NCBI GenBank assembly: GCA_003105305.1
Contig: PQAQ01000096.1
Span: 1-10,835, forward strand
DNA length: 10,835 nucleotides
Direction: 5' to 3'
Source of the DNA: Candidatus Methylomirabilota bacterium
Lineage (GTDB): Bacteria > Methylomirabilota > Methylomirabilia > Methylomirabilales > Methylomirabilaceae
How positions within the stretch are numbered: position 1 is the stretch's first letter; each line of letters starts with the position of its first letter. A model generated the notes under the pieces. The model did no database searches and had not been told where the DNA came from. It saw only the letters and a list, made by a program, of their open reading frames with translations. Made by a program: the position numbers and the translations under genes. This document shows, piece by piece, positions 4,594-10,835 of this stretch.

Positions 4594-6960
4594 ATGAAGG
4601 TTGAGCAACGATATTCCCCAATTGCCATGAAGATCCATTTTCTTCATGCTGTTACGTTGGTCCTATTGTTTAATTGCTTGCTCATTGTGTCGCAAGATGC
4701 ATTTGCCCTAACGAAACCGACCTTAACTTCGCCAAGCGATAATGCGAATATTACTACCGCTTCTCAAACCTTTTCATGGTCTCACCCATACAATGATCAA
4801 TATGAGTTAAAAATAAAAACTAGCGGTGGGACACTAAAATATGCCAGCGGGAAGACATCATCAAAGTCGAAAACAGTGGATCTTTCAAGTATCCCCCTGA
4901 CCTATGGGAGCACCTACAAATGGTATGTAGTTGTTTATGCCAATGGCCAAGAGGATTCGTCAGCGGATAGGTGGTTCACATTTAATTTCGCGGGCCGGGT
5001 TGATGTCAGCGGAGGAGTGAGCGTATCGCCGCCGAATGTCACAGTGGGACAGAATTTTGATGTCTCCTTCAAACTGAGAGAGTTTCAGGGTGGCAACAAG
5101 GCCTTCGAATACGTGGAGTTGTGGATACAAGACAGCGGCGGCAGCGATCTATATATGGCCCAACGCTGGAGCAATGTGACATTCTCGGCCAATCAAGAAT
5201 TGCCGTTTGTCGCGACCACTTATTTAGACCCGACCCAAGGGCGCGGTGCGGGCACGTACCGGGCGATCGTGCGTGGGAAGGTCGCGGGCGATACTCCGTT
5301 CAACTTTGGGGTGGTCAGCGGCAGCGGGGCCGTGAATCCGCAAAGCTTCAACGCGTCAGTCGCAAACGGTGTCCACCCTGTGATCCTCGTGCACGGGTGG
5401 GGCGGCCACGCAGGGCCTGAGACGTGGGGAGAGATGGCGAGCCTCTTAATAAGAGAAAACGCTCAGAGGCCTGTGTATTACTTCGATAATTGGAATTACA
5501 ACGACGGACAATGTAGTGTGTCGGGTTCTCAGGCTCAGGATAAAAGCATTGACATCATGCATTTGGCTGCGTGCTTAGCAAAAAAGGTTCAGCAAGTGCA
5601 ACGAGCCAACGGCGGGATACCGGTTGATATTGTAGCGCACAGTATGGGTGGACTTGTGGCACGGGCATGGATCGCGGGGATGGCAAGGGATAACAATGGG
5701 AACCACGTGCCTTACGGTGGCGCAAACGGCGAAATTCGAAAGCTCATCACTGCAGCGACGCCTCATTACGGTGCGGGGGGAGAGGCATGGTGTATCCTAG
5801 ACTATTTCCTGGGATTCGACCTCTTTGGCTGCCACGAGATACAGGCCAAGCAGATGACGTATGGCAATCAGTTTCTGTGGGATCTCCATCAAAATTGGGA
5901 GTCTGCCGCGAACAAGCCGAACTCAAGCGACATCCTCACCATCGTCGCGACATCTGACGGCACTGTGACAGACCCGGCCAGTGCGACGTTTCCAAACACA
6001 GACATCCGCGCCCGCTATGTGTACAAGGACCACATTTCGTTTGTTGGATCTCAATTTCTGACCTGCGGGGGGTCGGATGGCGTCGTGTGCATCGATGATG
6101 CGACGCATTCCACATTCAAGCTCGTTAACGCATTCCTACAGGATCCGGCATCGGACCCGTGTGATCCCAACGATGATTGCTGGCGCACTCCCCATCGACA
6201 AAAGGATCCCTATAATCAGGGGAGTCTTTTCATGCGATTCGTCGAGAAAAATGATCCAACCAAACGAGTTCCAGTTCCAGTCGATTGGCGAGTCAGCCGG
6301 AGCGTTGTCACGCATGACCCGACTGTGATTTTTGATGTGGAATTTTTTTATGGCGGAGGAGAAGCGGGGACACTAGTTGTCACTGATCTACCGGCAGGGC
6401 AGTATCAACTTACCATCCATGGACGAGAATTTTATCCCGATTCGCCAAAATATCTGGACGAGTTTCGCGATGCCCCAATATCGTCCGGCCGGGTCACCGT
6501 GCTTTCGCAGCAGGAACTGACCAGGACGGAGGACAACTACACCGTTATACTGGCGACCGCAAAGACCGGTTACGTTGCGGGACAAGAGACGTTCTCGCTC
6601 TTCGCCCAGCTTTGTTGCACCATACCAACGGTACAGTCCAACGGGGTTCAGAACTCGATCACAGCGGCCGCGGCTCAATCCACCCAGATGGATGGCTATA
6701 TCTGGGTCGAGATTCCTGGCGGGGGCCGATTCTTCCTGATGCCGGATTTCACGAACCTTACCGATATCGTCACGCCGGTCGTCTCATCGCTCCCGATTGG
6801 AAACTTTGCGGGATCCATATTGCGTATGCCCATCCCCGACTCCCTGCCGGTCGGCACGTACAACTTCTTTGCTGTTGGCGTCATTCCTGGTAGCGACCCA
6901 TTCAATGCTGCCAACTGGGTCACCAACCGAGCGGAGTACACCGTGACGCTCACGAAATAG
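4594..6960 (+). CDS. Secreted multidomain lipase-like alpha/beta hydrolase
   Basis: This 788-aa exported protein begins with a signal peptide (hydrophobic TLVLLFNCLLIVS, cleavage expected after SQDAFA near residue 38). A fibronectin-III-like domain follows (about 42-130), then an Ig-like beta domain (about 140-255). The hydrolase core spans about 260-540: the HG oxyanion strand (VILVHGWGG, His267), the nucleophile elbow AHSMGG (Ser350, with Ala in place of the first Gly of GxSxG, as in many bacterial lipases), and likely Asp455 (ATSDGTV) and His480 (YKDHISF). Two beta modules fill the rest. Several cysteines suggest disulfides outside the cytoplasm. It probably cleaves lipid or ester substrates; the substrate is unknown. 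ATG 4594 follows a weak GGGGG; ATGs at 4576 and 4627 are alternatives. The first 400 bases are clearly AT-richer than the catalytic part. Confidence 0.83.
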   Translation: MKVEQRYSPIAMKIHFLHAVTLVLLFNCLLIVSQDAFALTKPTLTSPSDNANITTASQTFSWSHPYNDQYELKIKTSGGTLKYASGKTSSKSKTVDLSSIPLTYGSTYKWYVVVYANGQEDSSADRWFTFNFAGRVDVSGGVSVSPPNVTVGQNFDVSFKLREFQGGNKAFEYVELWIQDSGGSDLYMAQRWSNVTFSANQELPFVATTYLDPTQGRGAGTYRAIVRGKVAGDTPFNFGVVSGSGAVNPQSFNASVANGVHPVILVHGWGGHAGPETWGEMASLLIRENAQRPVYYFDNWNYNDGQCSVSGSQAQDKSIDIMHLAACLAKKVQQVQRANGGIPVDIVAHSMGGLVARAWIAGMARDNNGNHVPYGGANGEIRKLITAATPHYGAGGEAWCILDYFLGFDLFGCHEIQAKQMTYGNQFLWDLHQNWESAANKPNSSDILTIVATSDGTVTDPASATFPNTDIRARYVYKDHISFVGSQFLTCGGSDGVVCIDDATHSTFKLVNAFLQDPASDPCDPNDDCWRTPHRQKDPYNQGSLFMRFVEKNDPTKRVPVPVDWRVSRSVVTHDPTVIFDVEFFYGGGEAGTLVVTDLPAGQYQLTIHGREFYPDSPKYLDEFRDAPISSGRVTVLSQQELTRTEDNYTVILATAKTGYVAGQETFSLFAQLCCTIPTVQSNGVQNSITAAAAQSTQMDGYIWVEIPGGGRFFLMPDFTNLTDIVTPVVSSLPIGNFAGSILRMPIPDSLPVGTYNFFAVGVIPGSDPFNAANWVTNRAEYTVTLTK

Positions 6961-7029
6961 CCTCGCCTATCTTCATTGACTGTGCAGGATAGTCGGGGAT
7001 GATGTGTGATACTTAGGAGGCATGTATTC

Positions 7030-7836
7030 ATGAGCAGAATCCGGAATAGCTCGCCGATTCTCCTTAGTGTTTTTGCCCTGTTATTCAGTCTCACCGCGAC
7101 CTATAATCATCCGCCCGCCGAGGCAAGTGAACTGGTATCGTTGGGCGCTTGGCCGCAGGTCCATCTCGCAGTAACGAGTGGCAACCCCGGACCAGGCGTC
7201 ATTAATCCTGTGACGGTACGCTACACCACACATGGATGTTATGCGAAAGAAATGTTTCTGGTTCTCAACGCTCCAACCATGGGAATCCCCTGGAGTTATT
7301 TTACAGGTACCGCGTGGCTGCCCCTTCCCGCAGACCTCGCAGACATCACGCCGTATTCCACGCACGGCCCAGAGGACGGTGATTCCCAAGAACTCTTCTT
7401 TGGAACGGTCCAACCTGGATCGTATGATCTCTACTTAGGCTGCGACTTCGTCCAAGATGGCCACCTTACTATGGACTCCGGTGCTGACCTAAATATCAAC
7501 GGTGTCTACGACCACTTTTCTGTTGCGGTCCAAAACCCCTCAAACCTGCAAGATACATATGGCCCCATAGTCATTACAAATAAATACATATATTGGGATT
7601 GTACCGTATGGGCAACCTTCACCAATACCGACTCAAAGGCCCACGAGGGAGCAATCGTCTATAGAGCGTACGATTCTGCCAACAACATCATTGCCCATGC
7701 CATGTTCGCTTCATATTTTTACGCCAAGAGCACAGAAGAGATGGGAGCGGAATGGGAATTTATCAGCTATCCTAGCGAATGTAGTCGAATCGCACGATAC
7801 GAATTGAGCCCAGGAGACAGTGACATCTGGTCTTAA
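7030..7836 (+). CDS. Secreted protein of unknown function, beta-rich
   Basis: This 268-aa protein has a signal peptide (MSRIRNSSPILLSVFALLFS; cleavage probably after PAEA near residue 32). The start is set at ATG 7030, 9 bases after a perfect AGGAGG (7015-7020); the ATG at 7022 is out of frame and 7006 lies before the site. The mature protein looks beta-rich with four cysteines (HGCYAK, LGCDF, WDCTV, SECSR), fitting two disulfides. Residues around LPADLADITPYST, then VQPGSYDLYLGCDF, resemble the C-terminal module of the lipase upstream (MPDFTNLTDIVTP, then LPVGTYNFFAVG), so the two may share a domain. The later half contains a fibronectin-like piece (TFTNTDSKAHEGAIVYRAYD). It follows the lipase by 69 bases and may be co-transcribed. 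I do not recognise a named family. Confidence 0.75.
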   Translation: MSRIRNSSPILLSVFALLFSLTATYNHPPAEASELVSLGAWPQVHLAVTSGNPGPGVINPVTVRYTTHGCYAKEMFLVLNAPTMGIPWSYFTGTAWLPLPADLADITPYSTHGPEDGDSQELFFGTVQPGSYDLYLGCDFVQDGHLTMDSGADLNINGVYDHFSVAVQNPSNLQDTYGPIVITNKYIYWDCTVWATFTNTDSKAHEGAIVYRAYDSANNIIAHAMFASYFYAKSTEEMGAEWEFISYPSECSRIARYELSPGDSDIWS

Positions 7837-7838
7837 AT

Positions 7839-8085
7839 ATGGAATTTCAGCGTGTCGTGTTGAATTGTTCCGAATACTCAGAACCAGATCCTGCTCTTGA
7901 CCTCACAGTCAGCTTGGCGTCCTTTGGCGCCTTCATGTGATTCATAGGTCCACTTCACGGGGAATAATCCAAAAAATGGGGGGATCAAGGTCGCGCCAGA
8001 TTTCCCCCGCGGCACGTACCACGTCCTTGTCACGATCAGCAACGGGAAAACGTCCGAATCGATCGGTAGGAACGTTGCGATCTGA
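7839..8085 (+). pseudogene. Decayed remnant of a beta-sandwich protein
   Basis: Two reading pieces in different frames look like one former gene. The first (7839-7940) reads MEFQRVVLNCSEYSEPDPAL and DLTVSLASFGAF before a stop. The second (7948-8085) reads VHFTGNNPKNGGIKVAPDFP, then RGTYHVLVTISNGKTSESIG, and ends with a stop. The PDFPRGTYHVLVTI part has the same pattern as the C-terminal modules of the two secreted proteins upstream (PxxLPVGTYNFFAV; VQPGSYDLYL). A frameshift near 7940 would join them. Another frame is open across 7937-8158 but has no protein-like character. Confidence 0.45.
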
Positions 8086-8151
8086 GGGCAGCCTACCTTA
8101 CGGCGGCAGTATAAAAGGGGCGGTCAAACTGCTCCCTCCTCAGTGGCTTCA

Positions 8152-8183
8152 CGCATAAGTTCCGGGGATACTTTCCTTATGCG
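8152..8183. repeat. 8-bp inverted repeat upstream of the RelE toxin gene
   Basis: CGCATAAG (8152-8159) and CTTATGCG (8176-8183) are perfect complements around a 16-base loop. There is no T-run. It ends 18 bases before the TTGACA box, so it may be an upstream operator or a weak terminator for the preceding region. Confidence 0.45.
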
Positions 8184-8201
8184 ACTCGAACAGGATTCGG
8201 G

Positions 8202-8230
8202 TTGACAGCGCCGAATGCATCTGCAATCGT
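8202..8230 (+). promoter_or_regulatory. Possible promoter of the RelE-Phd module
   Basis: TTGACA (8202-8207) is clear. At 17-base spacing the -10 would be AATCGT (8225-8230), which is poor; TATATG at 8230-8235 is better by sequence but 22 bases away. Transcription counted from the -35 box would start at about 8237, the first base of the toxin gene. Confidence 0.35.
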
Positions 8231-8236
8231 ATATGC

Positions 8237-8536
8237 GTGTATAGCATTCGCTTTGCGCATGGTGTCCTCGGAGATCTGAAAAGGCTCTCAGCGTATCGTC
8301 GATCTATTCTCTTTGAAGCGATCGAAACGCAACTTGCTCACGAACCGACTGCCTCGACCAGCAACAGGAAGCTCTTGGTGAATCTGGTTCCGCCGTTGGA
8401 TGCCGTGCCACCTGTTTGGGAATTGCGAGTTGGCGAGTACAGAGTATTTTATGACGTTTCGGCGGAGGAAAAGATCGTGTACGTCCGGGCGATCCGGAGA
8501 AAGCCGCCAGGGAGGAGAACGGGGGAGATTCTATGA
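8237..8536 (+). CDS. RelE/ParE-family toxin
   Basis: This 99-aa protein shows the compact RelE/ParE fold: an N-terminal helix pair (VLGDLKRLSAYRRSILFEAI), the middle PPVWELRVGEYRVFYDVSAE and the basic end VYVRAIRRKPPGRR. Relatives of this subgroup act as toxins that stop translation or poison gyrase; which of the two cannot be told from sequence alone. It uses a GTG start at 8237 without a visible Shine-Dalgarno. It overlaps the next gene by four bases (ATGA), a Phd-type antitoxin, giving a toxin-first module. NRKLLVNLVPP before the conserved WELRVG segment is typical of the subgroup paired with Phd antitoxins. Confidence 0.87.
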   Translation: MYSIRFAHGVLGDLKRLSAYRRSILFEAIETQLAHEPTASTSNRKLLVNLVPPLDAVPPVWELRVGEYRVFYDVSAEEKIVYVRAIRRKPPGRRTGEIL

Positions 8537-8781
8537 AAACGATCGCGGCTCGCGAATTACAGAAGAAGATCAAGCCATGCCTTGATGACGCACAAGAGGA
8601 CCGCGTGATCATCACCCGTCGTGGAAAGCCTGCCGCAGTCCTCATCGGTGTCGAAGGTGAGGACTGGGAGACTGTGATCCTCGAAACCGATCCGACTTTT
8701 TGGCGAATGATTCAGGCGCGTCGCGTCCAGCCTACGATGACCGTTGAGGAACTGCAGACGCGGCTGAAATCTACGCGCTGA
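8533..8781 (+). CDS. Phd/YefM-family antitoxin
   Basis: This 82-aa protein begins MKTIAARELQKKIKPCLDDA and continues EDRVIITRRGKPAAVLIGVE, the Phd/YefM DNA-binding N-domain. The C-terminal part (TDPTFWRMIQARRVQPTMTV) is the flexible segment that wraps the toxin. The ATG overlaps the toxin stop codon, and a GGGGGAG site lies about 6 bases upstream, so translation is likely coupled. It should both neutralise the RelE-like toxin and repress the operon promoter near 8202. Confidence 0.9.
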   Translation: MKTIAARELQKKIKPCLDDAQEDRVIITRRGKPAAVLIGVEGEDWETVILETDPTFWRMIQARRVQPTMTVEELQTRLKSTR

Positions 8782-8794
8782 AAGGAGGATAGAT

Positions 8795-9025
8795 ATGTCA
8801 CCTCAAGCCGATCAGATCCTTCTGGATGCGCTGAAGCTGTCGCCGCTCGATCGCGCGGAACTTATCGAAAGGCTTCTCGCCAGCTTCTCATTTCCGGAGA
8901 GAAAGGCGATCGACGAGCGTTGGGCGGCGGAAGCGGAAGATAGACTCGATGCCTACGAGCGGGGGGAACTTGGGTCGAAGTCGGCCGCTGAGGTCTTCGC
9001 TCGAATCGAACGTGGCGACATCTGA
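8795..9025 (+). CDS. Addiction-module antitoxin, Unstab_antitox type
   Basis: This 76-aa protein (QILLDALKLSPLDRAELIER, then LLASF, ERWAAEAEDRLDAYERGEL) matches the short helical antitoxin family often named putative addiction module component (Pfam Unstab_antitox). Such proteins are degraded easily and bind a RelE/ParE partner. A strong AAAGGAGG site precedes the ATG at 8795. The start lies 13 bases after the preceding Phd gene, so all four genes from 8237 may be on one transcript. Its TGA shares one base with the ATG of the toxin gene that follows (TGATG at 9023-9027). Confidence 0.88.
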   Translation: MSPQADQILLDALKLSPLDRAELIERLLASFSFPERKAIDERWAAEAEDRLDAYERGELGSKSAAEVFARIERGDI

Positions 9026-9330
9026 TGCATGTCGACTTCCTTGATGCGGCCGAACGCGAGCTGCTTCAAGCAGTCAACTACTACAATGGTGAAAGCGAGG
9101 GCTTGGGATACGAGTTTGCGGTTGAGGTGAATCGAACTATCGATCGTATCTCGGAGTACCCGAATGCATGGGCGCAGCTTTCCACACGGACTCGGCGGTG
9201 CCGGACGAACCGATTCCCCTATGGTGTCATTTATCAGATTCGGAATGACGTGGTCCTGATCGTCGCGATCATGCACCTGCACCGAGATCCCGAATCCTGG
9301 AAAGATCGACTGCCACCCGAGGCGCATTGA
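9025..9330 (+). CDS. RelE/ParE-family toxin
   Basis: This 101-aa protein has the ParE-like pattern: VDFLDAAERELLQAVNYYNG, a helix with EFAVEVNRTIDRISEYPNAW, the motif TRRCRTNRFPYGVIYQIRND and the closing strand VVLIVAIMHLHRDPESWKDR. The family poisons gyrase or cleaves ribosome-bound mRNA. It overlaps the antitoxin upstream by one base, the expected antitoxin-first order. It has no Shine-Dalgarno of its own, so translation depends on the upstream gene. It is intact in length and motifs. Confidence 0.9.
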   Translation: MHVDFLDAAERELLQAVNYYNGESEGLGYEFAVEVNRTIDRISEYPNAWAQLSTRTRRCRTNRFPYGVIYQIRNDVVLIVAIMHLHRDPESWKDRLPPEAH

Positions 9331-9361
9331 GCAACTCGGGGAACCGATCCGCAAGTCCAAC

Positions 9362-9390
9362 TTGCACAGTAAGGAGTGTCATGCTAAAGT
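9362..9390 (+). promoter_or_regulatory. Predicted promoter of vapBC
   Basis: TTGCAC (9362-9367), a 17-base spacer and TAAAGT (9385-9390) lie 20 bases before the VapB start. The -35 box is imperfect. This would make vapBC a separate transcript from the ParE module. Confidence 0.4.
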
Positions 9391-9410
9391 AAGGAAGACG
9401 GGAGACGCTC

Positions 9411-9650
9411 ATGAAGAAAGCAGCACGCATGACCAGCAAGGGTCAGATCACTGTGCCACAGCGTGTTCGGCTGGCCCTGGGAGTCAGGCCCGGCGACACA
9501 CTGCTCTTCGAGCAGGACCGCAGCGGTATTCGCGTGCGGCCTGTGCGCGCCGAGAGTCCGTTTGAACAGTACCGTGGGATCGGCACGCCAGGCATTCCAC
9601 GCGGTAGAAAGGCTGTGACGCGCTGGGTTCGCGCAGTGCGCGGTCGATGA
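9411..9650 (+). CDS. vapB: VapB-type antitoxin with AbrB/SpoVT domain
   Basis: This 79-aa protein opens with the swapped-hairpin AbrB domain: ARMTSKGQITVPQRVRLALG, then VRPGDTLLFEQ. The C-terminal tail (FEQYRGIGTPGIPRGRKAVT) is the flexible arm that normally enters the active site of the toxin, and the GxGTPG pattern occurs in several VapB proteins. The ATG at 9411 follows a GGGAGA site. Its TGA overlaps the ATG of vapC. It should repress its own operon together with VapC. Confidence 0.9.
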   Translation: MKKAARMTSKGQITVPQRVRLALGVRPGDTLLFEQDRSGIRVRPVRAESPFEQYRGIGTPGIPRGRKAVTRWVRAVRGR

Positions 9651-10069
9651 CGACGGCGATTGACAGTAACGTCCTGATCGCGCTCTGGAACGAAGACGAC
9701 AGCCTGAACATGCTGGCGCGGTCGGCGCTGGACGCTGCGCTGGGCAGAGGCAGTTTGGTGATTGCCGCGCCGGTCTTCGCGGAGCTGCTTGCTGCTCCCT
9801 CTAGAACGGAAGCGTTTCTCGATGCGTTCTGCAAGGACACCGGGATTGCAGTGGAGTGGACGCTTACCGAAGCTGTCTGGCGCGCGGCGGGCCGCGCCTT
9901 CCAGCAGTATCTTGTTCGTCGCAGAACACACCGTGATTCCGGACCTCGCCGCATTCTCGCCGATTTCGTTATTGGAGCCCACGCACTGCACAATGGATTC
10001 CGCCTGCTCACCCTCGACGACCGCCTCTATCGCGCAACCTTCCCGCGTCTGACGATTCTGACGGTGTAA
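9647..10069 (+). CDS. vapC: VapC-type PIN-domain ribonuclease toxin
   Basis: This 140-aa PIN protein carries the acidic residues that hold the catalytic metal: Asp6 in TAIDSNVLIAL, Glu46 in PVFAELLA, Asp106 in ILADFVIGAHA and Asp124 or Asp125 in LLTLDDRLY. The family cleaves tRNA or rRNA at specific sites. Length and order (antitoxin then toxin, ATGA overlap) are standard for VapBC. All four active-site positions are present, so it is probably functional. It ends the TA series; non-coding DNA with a REP copy follows. Confidence 0.93.
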   Translation: MTTAIDSNVLIALWNEDDSLNMLARSALDAALGRGSLVIAAPVFAELLAAPSRTEAFLDAFCKDTGIAVEWTLTEAVWRAAGRAFQQYLVRRRTHRDSGPRRILADFVIGAHALHNGFRLLTLDDRLYRATFPRLTILTV

Positions 10070-10419
10070 TTGCTACAACAGCCTATACCACAGATCTCCC
10101 CTCATCCGCCGAGGACCGGATTCCGGGTCAAGCCCGGAATGACATTCGTAGTGAAGGAACTCATGGGGCACTCCACTGGAATCAAGTGGGGCAGATCACT
10201 CATGATTGGGGGATTTACCCCATGGCTTAACGTATTTCCGCAAGTTAGCCCGCTAACACCCCCGTCTCCCGCCCAACTCAATCCGTAAAATCAAGAAGTT
10301 ACAGTACCAACATACCAGATCGGTTGGCACTGGATGTGCATCACTCTTTCACGCCCTATTGGCTTACAACGCACTCGCTATACTCGCTACTCATTTGCAA
10401 ACGAACGGTGGAGGCGGAG
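10070..10419. other. Non-coding gap between vapC and the U32 gene
   Basis: No supported gene in 350 bases. It contains REP-like copy C and two small palindromes: TGGGG-gattta-CCCCA (10207-10222) and GTTAGC-cc-GCTAAC (10244-10257). Neither has a T-run. No strong promoter was recognised, though the U32 gene needs one here. Confidence 0.5.
10118..10174. repeat. REP-like element, copy C (single hairpin plus tail)
   Basis: Bases 10118-10143 are identical to 668-693 of copy A, containing the hairpin ATTCCGGG-tcaag-CCCGGAAT. The tail GTGAAGGAACTCATGGGGCA (10151-10170) follows in the same spacing. The left hairpin of copy A is absent. Confidence 0.75.
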
Positions 10420-10835
10420 ATGTTTGAACTATCCACGCATATCCCTGGTCCCAGGCAACTGCACGAGATCGATCTGTCTGCGTACGACGCCCTTTATCTG
10501 GGCGACTATACCTGTCCTCTCTATCCCGGCAATTTCTCTCGAAATATCGAAACCCTTGCGCCTGCGGTTGAGCGGGTCAAGTCGATGGGAAAGAAGTGCT
10601 ATCTGAGCACGTATGCTATCCCGAAGGACAGCGACCTGGTCTGGATCAGGGAGCTGCTCCAGGTCGCCCGCGGCCTGCCTCTCGACGGTGTCGAGGTCCA
10701 CAATATGGGCCTGTTGGGGATCGTGCGCGAGATCCTTGGCGATATTCCGATTCATTTGGGAGTCTTCGGCAATCTTTACACCCACGAAACCGCGAAGGTG
10801 CTGAAGGGATACGGGGTGGAGCGGGTCTTTCCGAA
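10420..10835 (+). CDS. Peptidase U32 family protein, UbiV-like (3' end outside the window)
   Basis: The frame runs from ATG 10420 to the window end (138 complete codons) without a stop. An ideal GGAGG (10410-10414) lies 5 bases upstream. The protein begins MFELSTHIPGPRQLHEIDLS and has YDALYLGDYTCPLYPGN, GKKCYLSTYAI, VEVHNMGLLGI and IPIHLGVFGNLYTHETAK, the strand-by-strand pattern of the U32 barrel. The resemblance is closest to UbiV-type members (YLG..xC, LST, then a VxxxxxG strand), which hold a 4Fe-4S cluster and, with UbiU, hydroxylate ubiquinone precursors without oxygen. Cys32 in DYTCPL sits where UbiV has its first cluster ligand; the other ligands would lie beyond the window. True proteases of the U32 family remain an alternative, so no gene name is given. 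Confidence 0.78.
   Translation, partial: MFELSTHIPGPRQLHEIDLSAYDALYLGDYTCPLYPGNFSRNIETLAPAVERVKSMGKKCYLSTYAIPKDSDLVWIRELLQVARGLPLDGVEVHNMGLLGIVREILGDIPIHLGVFGNLYTHETAKVLKGYGVERVFP

Noticed and set aside
7937..8158. 73-codon frame
   Set aside because: A low-complexity Arg/Ser-rich translation; another frame here encodes the recognisable remnant APDFPRGTYHVLVTI.
9443..10011. Two antisense frames opposite vapBC
   Set aside because: Shadows of GC-rich coding DNA; the plus-strand genes carry clear VapB and VapC motifs.

Overview
The window (10,835 bp) reads as a chromosomal accessory segment of a Gram-negative bacterium. The evidence is a lipoprotein with a lipobox, two Sec-exported proteins, moderately high GC in the housekeeping genes, and REP-like palindromes between genes. 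The mix (PAS-LuxR regulator, stand-alone HisC, many toxin-antitoxin (TA) modules, a UbiV-like U32 protein) would fit an environmental lineage such as NC10/Methylomirabilis. That placement is a guess from style and is not proven by the sequence.

Layout. 1-588: 3' part of a PAS + LuxR-type regulator. 629-724: REP-like paired hairpins. 744-1850: hisC-type aminotransferase. 1914-2240: orphan MNT nucleotidyltransferase, followed by a short copied piece of the hisC 3' end. 2389-2684: HicB antitoxin with a HicA toxin that is broken after about 14 codons. 2706-3304 (minus): HigB-HigA module. 3305-3965: a long non-coding stretch with several TTGACA boxes, an inverted repeat and a G10 tract inside a promoter spacer. 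3966-4436: lipoprotein. 4594-6960: multidomain secreted lipase-like hydrolase. 7030-7836: secreted protein of unknown function. 7839-8085: decayed remnant of another beta-rich protein. 8237-10069: three complete TA modules in a row (RelE/Phd, Unstab_antitox/ParE, VapB/VapC). 10070-10419: non-coding, with a REP copy. 10420 to the end: start of a U32-family, UbiV-like gene that runs off the window.

The region consists mainly of two things. One is a TA island: four intact modules, one broken module and one orphan MNT protein, all between 1.9 and 10.1 kb. The other, enclosed by it, is a block of exported proteins (lipoprotein, lipase, secreted protein) that is visibly more AT-rich at its 5' end than its surroundings and so looks acquired. 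Remnants (hicA, the hisC tail, the 7.9 kb beta-protein) and REP-like repeats point to repeated insertion and loss.

The most interesting regulatory signal is a run of ten G between a TTGACA -35 box and a TATGCT -10-like box upstream of the lipoprotein. This layout would allow on/off or graded phase variation by slippage. The higB toxin has a GTG start placed about where transcription should begin, which suggests a leaderless message.
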